64,000 nt of DNA, taken from positions 22,027,054 to 22,091,053 of the forward strand of contig NC_092562.1 of assembly GCF_037975245.1 (NCBI RefSeq), in the 5' to 3' direction. A model generated the notes under the pieces. The model did not search any database, was not told where the DNA came from, and saw nothing but the letters and a program-made list of their open reading frames with translations. Both the position numbers and the translations under genes were made by a program. Source of the stretch: Apostichopus japonicus. Taxonomy: Eukaryota > Echinodermata > Holothuroidea > Aspidochirotida > Stichopodidae. Below are positions 1 through 12,500 of this stretch, one piece after another (within the stretch, counting starts at the first letter, position 1; every line of letters begins with the position of its first letter).

Positions 1-242
1 TACTTGTATATTAGCATTTTGAACTAATTTGAACTTTTCTCAAGATTAATCTGCTTGGATATCTAGGATATGAATATGTCATCATAGGTAAGTTGCGGTT
101 GAACTGGAAGAACTTGTTATTGTCATTGATAATTATCGTCTTTCGCGGAAGGGGAGGGGAGGGGTTTGAGGGGGTTACGTCGGTAGAAAGATATATAAAC
201 AACTGTATATCTGAAAGGAATTAATATTGATATTGACCTTAG
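1..242. other. Intron upstream of first visible exon
   Basis: Non-coding. The acceptor TTAG at 239-242 precedes exon 1, and a G-rich run lies near 150-165. Nothing else seen. Confidence 0.5.
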
Positions 243-2794
243 ATGAGAGAAGAACGACTAACATCGTTCAAGAAATAGAAAAAGAAGTAACCGAGGAAGT
301 TTCATCGGTAGATGCTTTGGTCGACTTCCGCCAACTCCTTTACAACTCCCGCAACGAAGTGCAAATGGATACCCCTCGTCAGTTTAATAAGTGGTTGACG
401 TCTTTGCGAGGCTTGAGCAATGATTCCATTCATGCGGTATTTGACTTTATCTATGAATACGACCATTCTTCATCCGGTGAACCAGAAGAACTGGGACGGT
501 AAGTTTCGTTAGAGAGGGAGCTAGATACACGACTCACGACTGAATCTTAATCTGTTTACATTGATCAAATTGAAACTAGCACCCTCTATATTTGGTTCGT
601 TAGGCACCACATAATTTTGTCTTACTGTGGTATTTATTGTTTTCCACAATATTTAAGGACGAATTCAGGATTTGGAAAAGGAGGGTATGTGCATGACCGT
701 GGGGTGTTTGAAGCCGAATCTCATGTAGGGCGCGTGGAAGGATTGGGGTGGGGGCGGTCTTTCTGTCAGAAATAGATGAGAAGTTGAAACTGGCATTCAT
801 ATGCATTTGAGGCCATAAAAGGTCTGCACGAATGATTATGGCTACTTTTTATAGTTTTTGTGTGGGGTTGATAAAAACAAGGGGGACATTATGTCGCCAA
901 ACGAAATGTCGATCAATCACTTTTTAGCCATATTGAATGACGTTTCCTCACTGACACCAGACGCCGCCTTTAAAAACTAAATATGGGAAGGAAAGAGGGA
1001 TAATGGGTACCCGTATATTGCAGGGAATGGGAAAATATAAACCTTACTTGGAGAACACAGGTTTTTTGATGTGGTTGAGTGGTTGTTGAGACAGACAGCC
1101 ACCTCGGCTGATTCGATTGCTACTTTTAGTCGCCATGCTCACCTTTAGGTTAATATTCATTTTTTGTTTGTAATCACAAATAGCGAGTACCTGTGGGATG
1201 GTTTACTACAATGCGGGACACTTCCCTGCCTGTCGGTCATCAACACCGCCATCATACAAAATCGAATTCCCAAACCGCTTGCCCACATCATGATGTATAC
1301 AATGGCATTCAGAGATCAACCGACCCTTGACCTTATCGCCGAGGGTTTTCGACTTGCTCAAGTCAACCGCACAAGGTCGACGTTTCTACCTGTTAGTGCC
1401 ATGATCTACCAGTACTGGGTGGAACATCCTGAATTAGAAAACAGTGAGGTAAGATCAGATAATCACAAGTGAAATAAAAACAGAAAAGAACAGTTATCAG
1501 GAATTTGAGACAAAGCATTTTCGAAAAAAAAAAACACAAATAATAAAGCCTACTCATTAAGGATCATCTTTCATGCATCCAAACATTTTACAATGACTAA
1601 AATGGTCAACTGTGGTCATACGTTTATACTTGTTACACTTATGACTTCTAGAACCTGATATGAACCCGTGACCTCTGGATTGTAATCCTGGGTCACTGGT
1701 TCGAATCGCGTTCTAGTGATAACAAAAAGGAGCAGATTTGCTTTTTCTCAAAATTCATTACCCGAGAACATGTTTTTGTGACCCAAGATTGGATGTATTC
1801 GACCAAACGAACATAGGCCTATTTCACTGATTAACAACAATTAAATTATTGCAACTATTTAAAGGTAAAGTGCCGCCTTGGTCAGAATGACTTACATGTA
1901 AGATATATACATATTAAAGTCTACCAACTTAGTCCAAGTTGGTAGACGTATGCGATTATACATCGAAGCTAAAATTCTATATAGTTCATGTCTTGACCAG
2001 CTGTTTTGGTTTCATCGTACTCTGAGTAGAAGTAGACCAACATGTTATTTGATAATATAATCAATGCGATTTAAAGATATCAAGTATTCAAGTTAAAGGT
2101 ATCAACAAATAAATCGTATTTCATTATGTCAATAAAAAAAATTGTGATATCATTAAATCATTTCATGATTCATGATAGTATTAATATAAATGTTAAAATC
2201 ACTAATTGGGTTTATTTAAAATTATCATTAATTGATAAGATGATATCTAAATACCTTTTGATGATATCGATACATCAATTAATTATATCATGACTAATCT
2301 AATGATATCATTTAAATGTAAATCAAAAGTAAAACGGCAAACGAAACCTCCCCCCCCTCCCCCAATTTCAAGAGACAAAAGCAAAGAAAATGTCAAGAGT
2401 TTGAATTGTCTGGCACTTCTTGACCTTGGGCTCCTTATGCTGTCGCCTAATATGCATCATTGGGTTAATCTGCGCCTGTATATCTTACAAGATCCTGTAA
2501 AGGACTGAGCGCAATAGTTGTTGATAAACTATAGAATCATGTTTTTGTTATTTACAGCTTCCGGTTCCTATCAGGAATTTCATTCAACTTTTGGAGGGTA
2601 TCATCGGAGAGGATTGCACCTTACGTTATGACGCAGACACCCCTGAAGGGATCGAAGAAAACAGACAACTATTGCTGGCATTGAAGGTAGCCTTAGTGAT
2701 ATCACACACTCATGGTATGAGGAAAGACACGTATAAGAAAGAAACATAAAACAAATATGATGAATACTTCATGCAGTGTAATAAACTACAACAT

Positions 2795-2835
<41 letters not shown>

Positions 2836-5800
2836 ATCTTAATATAGAGGTTTATATATAGTAATGAAAGCAGAAGGATTGCTTCTAGCGAGAACACAAA
2901 CTCATATCCTTCTTGAAATATCATTCTTAGGCTCTTGGAAATATCGGAGCTGTTGCCGACCAGTATGACGTTAACAACAATAAAAAGAAGGATCAATTTC
3001 AGAGAGATCTTTTGAGATGTTCAAGAAACAAAAATGCCTCCCCTAACATCACCCTTGGTGCGATACAGGCTCTCAGACGGTTTCAACCAAATAGTTTCGT
3101 CCAGAGGAAGCTCATGGTTACGTTCTTAGATAACTCGCGGCAGAACTCTGTCCGAGTTGCATCATTCTTGTTTTACATGAACTCTGATTTTGATGCAATG
3201 GAGTTTTTGGACATCTATGAAACTGTTCAAGACGAGAACGACAGTCAATTCAAGGCTTTCTTCTTCTCGTACATACGAAGCATACTCGATACAAGGAACC
3301 CTAAACTCGATAGGTAATGCAAATATTATTAAACGAATTTGTATAGTCAAACTTGCCTGAGTTTACAACAGCATGGTTATGTTTATGGTATAGGTATACG
3401 ATGTAATCGCGCGCCATCAAAATTGAACCAAAACGGAATTTTTAATGTGTTTCATTAATTTTAACACAAAGTTGGACCTGTCAAAGGGGGAAGACTTCCT
3501 CGAGGTTCGTGATCAGCCAAGGGGCCCTGGAAATTGTGAAGGGGACCTGAGAAAATAGAACGTCAAGAAAAGTGTATGCTCATTTCATAATAACTTTATA
3601 ACTTTAAATGCAAAAATGGGATGTGGAAAAGTGAGCCCGGTGACGTAATTAGGGCCGTAAATGAACTGTACTATAAATATTGTTCATAGGGTTTAAACGG
3701 TTCACATTACTGTAACAATCACATATATTTACACCTGCACAACGTATTATATTATATATTACCAATTTTAACTTTATGGAAAGATACGGTATAGTGGTAG
3801 TTTGCTTATACTCCATAAATCTTTAAATTTCAACTTGAGTATCTATAGGCCTAGCTGGTGTGAATCTACACCTCTCCAGATCGCAACGGAAAAATCTTTA
3901 ATTTCAAATGGCTAACAATTGCATGCATCGACCAGGGAGATGCTACTTGCAGAGATAGCCCATTGAGGGTCTCTGCAGCAACATTGTGCGTACTGTGACG
4001 TCACATCATGTAACCAGGACAACTATTATACTAAATGATATAACGACAATATGAGTGGCGGCTTCCATTCCAAGTTACCATGAATGTTGAATATCTAAGT
4101 CTAGACAACCAACCCAAGTGCTGCATGTGTGTCACCAAAATAAACAGGTGAAAAAACAAAAACAAAGAAACAAAAGAAAAGCTCAAAAGAAAAAGAATGA
4201 ACACCTGTTCATTGACAGTGTTGTTACAATGTTTGTAATCACAATTTGTAACATATTCTTCGTCTTAGCGATGGTTGCTATACAAAGCTTTATAAACCAT
4301 TGTCGTTTTTTGGGTTTTTCTTCACAATACATTTACATTGTTTGTTTCAGCTTAAAGGACAAACTTGTTAGAGTTATCGGAGGCGAAGACTTGCCAGAGT
4401 ATCCTAAAAACTGGGGGAAATACTCGAGACGATACGAGATGGCAAGAATGTTTAACATCTCTGGAAATAATACTCTTGGAGGTTCAGTAGAGAGTGACGT
4501 CATCTTTGAAGCCGATCAGATGGTACCATCTTCGATGATGATGAGATACGCCTTGCACGCAATGGGTAAAGACTGGGACCTAATTGAGGTACACACACAG
4601 CTCCTGATTTATGAGAAATGTAGAATTACGTGTGTTCTTTCATTTCTTTGCCGCAATGGGCTTGTCGTCGGGGAGGGGGGGGGGTAATGGGGGGAGGAGT
4701 AATGAATGGTGCCTGAGTATGACTCTCTTCGTTACTTTGTGATGTCTCAGAACAGTAGAATTTAGACCTTTCATTCCTTTAGATGTTTAAGTGTTTATAT
4801 TGTAACACATTGTTTTGTTACACAATGGACAGTATAGCGTAAAAGTGTATAACTCGTCCGTGTACCCCATGACAGCGATTGTGTGAGTAAATCGTAGCCT
4901 TTGGAAGGTTTGGGGGACAACAAATCATTTAAATGTACCCCTTACTGATACCGAATCAGACCAAATGAGCCATGTTAAGGTGGTGGTTTGTCATCAGAAC
5001 ATTTTGCAATTGACATGTCGAGTCTTGTAGGGTGGTTAACTTTGGAACCAAAAGATATATATATATAGGTTTAGTTTGTGTTGAAGATTGGTTAAAGTGG
5101 GTAACATATACCCCACAGAAATTTTTCACATGTCCTTTAGGAATCGGTTTTAGCTCTCCAAATTTAAAATGATATCAAATGAATAACAAGCTTCTCTTCT
5201 TAGACTGGTCTTCAACTGGAAGGTTTCGACGAAATGGCTGATGCACTCTTCGGTAGCGAAGGATTCTTTCCGAGTGAAATATCGAACGCCATCTTCAAGA
5301 CGTTAGACGAATCCATCATTCCTAGAATGAGATCATCGGTTTTGCCCCTTGATTCACTAGCTGATAAGTTAGAAGTCTTGAAACCAACAACCATAAATAA
5401 AGACGAAAAGGCGAAACGAAAGCTGCAGAAAATGAAGCAAAGAAACCAGCCAATACCGGTCGGTAGTTTAATACAGATATTTGAGAATGGCCAACTTGTT
5501 TCAGTTGTAGACGACGAAACTGCAGATGAGGTAACAACTACTTCCCATCCATTTGTTTTGTATTGCCTTTGTTGTTGTGGTTTTCGTTTTTATGCTAAAC
5601 AAGTACATTATGCGGCTTTTTTTTAAAAGAATTATGGTATTGACAATTTTGACAGGAAGATTTATGATCACGTGGTATAGTCTAAGATATATATGAATAA
5701 ATGGAGATGGGCTTGACGTCACAGATTGACAATGGTGACTACATGAACAATTCGGTCATTTCTTGGATGTATTAAGAAACAATAATGACAATGATAGTAA

Positions 5801-6571
5801 TCATGATATTAGTAGATTGCGCACGTTCATACCCATACCTTACGTATGTTTGTAGTTTATATGTGCATTGTGCTTGCGTGTGGAGGGTACGAAAATAATG
5901 AGGTGATAACAGGGTTTCACATAATGCTAAATTTATGACATAAAATCAGGAAACTCTTAAGAAACACCTATTCTCGGTGTGTACGATGACCACAAATAGG
6001 GGGAAACTATAAAAAAAAAGCCACTTCCCCACCACCTAAATACTAACTTTTATTGAATTTTGGAACGTTCTTTAAAAGGCAACATCTGTCGTTTAATTTT
6101 AAGTTTTATTCTACTCTTTGCACTTGTTTCTCTGAATTTTGATCCCAAAAGGAAGGTCAGTTCACCTTTGGTTTGTTATTTGGTTGGTTAGACAACACAG
6201 AAATAAATCAAAGCCAATGATTAATATTGACGTCGTCGGACAGGTGTGACATATTTATTTTTGATATAAATTCACTTTTTCCCCTCGAAAATATTGTTTT
6301 ATTGCATGAAGTCATAAGAGATTATGTTCCAATACAAGACTTTCCACATTTCTTTCTCACTGCCTACATGTAGCCAGAGTACGAAATTCTTCCGGAAGTT
6401 GAATCCAAATTGAACCGTTTCACAGAGGCCTTCAACAAAGGATGGGAGGAGCGCTTTGCTACCATGTACATCAAGGTACTCGGACATGAGCTAGGCTTCG
6501 TGACATTAGATGACCTTAGACAACTAGCAACGGCTGTTGACAAGACTATGATAAGAGACATGTTTCTCAAG
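243..6571 (+). CDS. Lipid carrier exons 1-7: lipovitellin-type helical domain
   Basis: Seven exons (243-498, 1184-1448, 2558-2686, 2931-3313, 4351-4588, 5204-5530, 6380-6571) encode the alpha-helical superhelix typical of the vitellogenin N domain (LPD_N). Diagnostic runs include VDFRQLLYNS, PLAHIMMYTMAF, ALGNIGAVADQY, VRVASFLFYM, SSMMMRYALHAM and LFGSEGFFPSEI. Between 5380 and 5450 a lysine/arginine/glutamine-rich linker (KDEKAKRKLQKMKQRNQ) precedes PIPVGSLIQIFENGQ. Exon 7 starts at 6380 after CAGAG, the only nearby acceptor that keeps phase with exon 6. Upstream in-frame sequence of several exons is intronic and should not be translated. Confidence 0.87.
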
Positions 6572-9500
6572 GTGAGAGAATGGTACCAGAAAGTCTCCAA
6601 AAGGCGAGGCGTTTATATATTACTTATTGATTAAGGTCCAACGATAAATGATGAGTGATCGACAGTGTTTGGTGGGCAGGTGAGGTCACGTCAATAAAAT
6701 GAAACTTAAGCGCTTGGATGTAGTGCTACACTTATAGTCGGCTATCAATTAGACACTGTATTTCGGAGAAGAGAGAGAGACAGGGAGAGAGAGATGGATG
6801 CCAAGGGTGGTAGGATGGACGTTAGTCTGTAACATAGTTCCCTTTCACAAAGTTACATATATATTGATAGACAACTCATGAGTAAGATAACATCGAACCA
6901 TTCACGATATTCTTTTGTTTATATCAAGATGTTTAATTACATGTCGATGAGATGTACGTTAAGCCTAAACAGGGGGTGAGGGTTCGTGAATCAGGTCACT
7001 TAACATATAACAAAAAAACGCGCTTACCGCATACAGCGATGAACGGATGAACTACAGATGTTATGAAGCTTACCCTTGAGACATTCATCAAGGTTGACAT
7101 TGCCCACGTGACTGACCTTGCGGCTTCTCCCTGAAGTCTCAGTTTATAATGACAACACGATTCCCTTCACAGTGTCAAACTAAGTGTCTGGTATTTTTCA
7201 CCCGGTCAGGTTGCAGTGAAATTACGTGAAGGAATGGATGTTAACCTTACCAGATCTGTAGTCTTAGCTGAGCGTGAAGTCATCGTACCTACCGGCGTTG
7301 GTCTACCTCTCCAATGTTCCTTGAATGGAACTGCTGTTGTCTCTATGAGAACGACTAGTCAAGTTACTCTTCAGCTACCGTCACTCACGGCTTCTGGAAG
7401 AATTGCTCCCAGGTTTGATATACATGTTTATTGGCCAAAAAGGCCCTAAATTCAATTAAACTTAACGTTAGTTACCTGGCGACCATATGGGAAAATGTAC
7501 ATTTTGGCTGGTGTACAGAGTTCTTGGATCCCGGGATTTTGAGGTGGACACCCTCCCTTTTAACCCCACTAGAAATCATGGTATTTATCAGCACAACTGT
7601 GTGTGTAGGCGTTATTATAAAACCTAATTAATAGCCTAAATATGTCTCAAATTAAAATTTGTCAGGTCAAGTTTTTCAGGGGGGACCTCCACAACCCCTC
7701 ACACGGGAGTCGGCATCAGGAGCCTAGGGTGACAACTCCTCTTATTGAAATCCTGGATCCTTAATTGACCAACGACATATCCAAATACCACTTCTAAGAA
7801 GGATTTCACACGTATATGTAATTTAAATTGAAAAGGAGTTTTCTATTCTTCGTAGCGGAGGAATTCAGTTACTACGTGACATGAACATTCGTCTACCAAT
7901 GAGGCAAGGGAAAGTCGGTGTGGCAGCAGCAACATCGGTTCACCACAGCACCGAAATTGAAGGGAGTGTTAGCCTATTTAATGGTAAATTCACTGGACGA
8001 TTAACCGTTCCAGACAAACCGTTAGTACTCCTCAACGTATCGAGCGACAAGTTCTACACAAGTAATGACGGACAACTCGTCCCTGTTGACAAGGACGAGA
8101 CCGTCGTAAAGTCGGTAAGTGCTTAAATTTCACGATAAGACCTTTGCTATGTACGTTAGACAAAAGACACAATTTCAGTTCAAATTCTTATTTCTTCCGG
8201 CAAAAGGAGACAAGTTAAGGCAATACTTAAAAATAATTTATTCCTGTTCAACACTCTGCTTCCCACTAAATTGTCTTCATGCCTTGAAGTGTTCACCCCT
8301 GTGGGATATAATGCATGTTACCTTGTGCGTCTCTAAGTTTTTGCTCCTGTTTGTTTTTACAGTGCACCCAAACTAGACACGTCTTGGGGATGGAATTGTG
8401 TATTCTCAGGGGTAATTGGTATCTGCCCTCACAATTCAGCGTGTTTCTTAACAAAACCGACGAGTAAGTTAATCCCATCATTATCGTCTTCCAATCATTA
8501 TCGACATCATCGTTTTTTATGTGTTCAATTCTATCCTTCCAATTACCACATATGCTCCTTCTTTACGGAATTATCATTCAAGTTTTGTATGTTCGAAACA
8601 TCTTACATAAAACCTTTTGCCTCAAAAGAGAAAAATCTGGAGACATAAGTATCGAAACGTACATATACGATTCAAGTACGTTATTTTCAAAGTATTGATA
8701 TCTCGTAATAGTTTCAAACGTCGGAAATTGGCTTGGTTTGGCCACGTCACAAGGCATGACAGCATCTCCAAGGTAATACTCCAGGGCACTGTAGAGGGCG
8801 GTCGCAGACGAGGACGTCAGAGGAGAAACTGGTGAAGGACTGGACCGGCTTGGACATGCAAGAACTGCTCGCCACTGCTGCTAACAGATCTGCATTGAGG
8901 ACGATGTCAGCTGCAACCGTTATGTCTCCCCGACGACTTCACAGTCATGGGACTGAATGAATGAATGAATGAATGAATGAATGAATGAATGAATAGTTTC
9001 ACATATCTCTGAGAAACTAAAAGTTATCTTGTAAAATAATATAAGATCCCGAAAATATGCGGCTGGGAAACGTCGAAGTTGAAAATACGGCTTTGACAGC
9101 TACATCATCTTTTAAATCAGACACACTATGATTCTGACCGTCAGACATTCATGTTATTGTAATTCATCTATACCAACAGAACTTTAACATCATACAACTT
9201 TGAAGCTCAGTTTGAAGGTAAATCAGTGAAAGAATCACAAGAAAGTATCCCAAAGCCAAATAAGAATCGTGGCCGGCGATTTAGGAGACCAAGGAGGGAA
9301 TCTGGAGATCAGATTAACGAATATGTACTCCGACTAAACTTCTCTGCTCCTGGTAAGTCGTTATTCTACAGCCAACAATAAAGGTCTACATCGGATCAAT
9401 CATGAAAAACGCAAAGTAGTTTTCTTATTGCTTACGTTCCGATCAGTTGCCACAGTAGGATAACTGATGAAAAAATGAGGTAGCTAAGCAGGTTGATTAT

Positions 9501-12500
9501 TTTCTGCCTGACAGGTTACGTTTGCTTTTAAATGTGTTGTTGTTATAGAAAGCAGTATATGATAAAGGCGTTTCATTGTTAGCAGGAAAATAATTTCTCA
9601 TATACACCTCCTCAATCCGAGTTTCAGTATTTGATACTAAATAATTCGAGAGTAATGATTTATTTTTTATTTTTTATATCGTTGTGAGTTGAATTATGGA
9701 GCACACAAGGGTTGGGGGATGATAGGTAAAGTGAGAATGAAAAAAGAAATAGTATGAAGTTATCGAAAATAGCAGCAAGGGGGTATGGATAGGGAAGAAC
9801 GATGTATTGATCATATCGACAGTGTGGGACGACTGCTTCCGTAACATGTCTCTTCCCGCCGTTCTATCCTCTCCAGCCAAGAACCAATTGATGCGTGAGT
9901 ATGATCACCAGCACAAGACAAATGAACTTTTTTGGTATAAGTTTATATACTTGTAGGTTATTTGATTCCCCTTATTTTGAAAGGTGACCTTTTGAACCGA
10001 AATGTGACGTCACTGATGACCCTTACTCCCGAGAAGAAGGAGGTCAAGTGGAGTCTTAATATTCCTGAGATGGGTGATCTGAGAATATTTGCTGGCTTGT
10101 TGAATCTGAGCAATCCATCTACGGGAGAGCAAGGTATCCACGCAGTATGGAACGCCACTCATAATGAGACAAAGCTCTCCGTGTCAGCTACTTACATGAA
10201 TTCAACGATCTCAAGCAAAACCAATTACACAGGAGTCTTCAACGCATCCGTCAATGACTTAAAGTACTCGTGGGTTGCCCAACATATTGGCACAGATTCC
10301 TTTATGATGACTAGTTTGAATAACACATACTACTGGTGAGTCATTTCACGCAGAATTGTAAGGTCTTGAAGTATAATTTTAACTTACAAACTGCTTTATA
10401 TTTATCAATATCAAATATCAATATGTTTTTGCCATTTTCAGTTTGTCTCTTTCCTTTGTGAAGCTGAAGATGCACACTTAAACATATCGTAAAATATGGT
10501 AACAAACAAGCCATTTGAGATATTTCTCTTAATGTGTAACTTTCTTCAGATTTCAAATGACGTACGTTTTTAATCATAACGAATACATATATGTGATTTT
10601 TTTCCTTCTCAATCCCAATAAGTCTGTGCTGGACGAATCTGAATCCAGAAAAAAAAACTCACTCTAAAATAGTTTTTGAACGAAAATTTAAGAAAATAAG
10701 CATTCGATTTATTACAAAAGCTTTGATAAATGACACGTACTAAATCACTGCTTCTTATCTATTTCAGGGATGACGAGACATCTATTATCGATCAGCTCAA
10801 TGGGACCGATTACAAAATTAACCCAGACAAATACGTCAGAGCCGACTCCTACTTGAGGTGTATGAAGAATGACAATGAAATAAATTCAGTTTTATTCTTA
10901 ACTGTCTTTGGTCAGAATTTAACCCTTCAAAGCTTGGCGATAAAGACTCCAGAGTCCTACAACAACAAACTTCAGGGTTTATTCCAAAACAGTTTTATGG
11001 TAAGTTATGACAAATTTCTCAATAATGAAATAATTCGAATGTACGGTTTCACTGGTGTAACCTATCATCCGATTGGATGGAAAGGGTGGAATAAGCTATG
11101 TTGAGGACCAAAGGTAACTAGTACAATGTTTCTTGCGACGTGACAAAAAAACAAACTTTTTAACCTGATGCAACTATATTTGGCCTCCTCAGAATGTGTC
11201 ACTTTTCAACGCATCAATATCTCGTGACGTCAGCAAAGAAGACGAGAACACGTTGACCGCGACCGAGCTTAACATGTCACGTGGTAGCTACTCGACCCTC
11301 CTGAAAATCATTAAAGACGAAAATCTTACCGAGGCAACACAAAATTTTACGTGGGGAATACAATTCAGGAACGAGTCACAAAGTACCGGAGTGGTCAATA
11401 AAGGTAAATAGTCGCCTGGTGTTATATCGCGAGGACTGACAAATACTGCAAATCACCGTTATAACATGCTTAGTGTTAGAATTATTACAACCTAATATAT
11501 GTTATTCCAAAAAACAAACAACAAATACATCTTTTCAAAACTGTATTTAAAAAAAAGTCATGTTGATGACTGTGTATATATAGGTTATTTACGTTCATTA
11601 AGGTTCATTGTGAAAGACTTAATACCATGTTCATGATTGGAAGTATAACAACAACCTATAATTTACTTTAAATTTATAGCAGAAATTGCTTAAGATAGAC
11701 TACGCATCTAACATATATATTCGTCACATATACGTTCTGTAAAACGTCATTGAAATGTTATGAAGCAGATATCTGATAAGTTGCTCATGGACCCAACGCC
11801 TCACTTAAAGAAAGATCATTGTTGTACTTGGGTTATCTAACTGGCTATCTATTTTATAACGTTTGAGTATGTATTAACAATACACTAAAAGGTCGCTTAA
11901 ATGATTAACTCCTAGTTAGAAAACTATTTTACTTAAAACCGATCGTTTTTCTATTGTTTCAGATGGTTCTACCGATGACGTAGAAGATGGAAAACAGTTC
12001 AATATTACTACGTTTGTTTCATTCTTCGCTCGTAATGAAACAGTTGGTGCATCAGTCCCGAGTTACTACGTTTCTATGAATATATCAGTTCCAGTTATAC
12101 GTTCCTTGAATTTGACTGATCAAACTAGGCTTCAATGGGGATTCACCAGTCGTTTGACCAACCTTTTGTCACTCCCAGAGAATGACTGCGGTTATTTGTT
12201 TCAGATCAACAGCAGTATCCCATCACTAAACGTGAGACATTGCTTTGATTTGGGGTTGGACACGTCTTTTCTCTCCAATAATAGGACTGATCTTAAATTC
12301 ATGAAAGCTAAAATCCGTATGGAAATGTAGCAAATTACAACGGTTCAGCTAAGGTAACTACGTAGGGCTGCTCGTTCCTTCTCCGACCTCACTTCGCCCT
12401 ATCAACCGTCCTCTCTCCGCTCTATTTACAAGTGACGTATACTCTTCTGCCATCGGCTAGAGAAAAAATAATTCAGGCATCATTTCTATCTCTTGTCACG

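Noticed and set aside
4118-4687. 189-codon frame as a separate gene
   Set aside because: Only 4351-4588 is coding (exon 5 of the lipid carrier); the flanks are intron with splice sites in place.
12328-12330. TAG as the true end of the lipid-carrier gene
   Set aside because: Homologous coding resumes in the shifted frame within a few bases and continues in phase through two more exons for over 2,100 residues.
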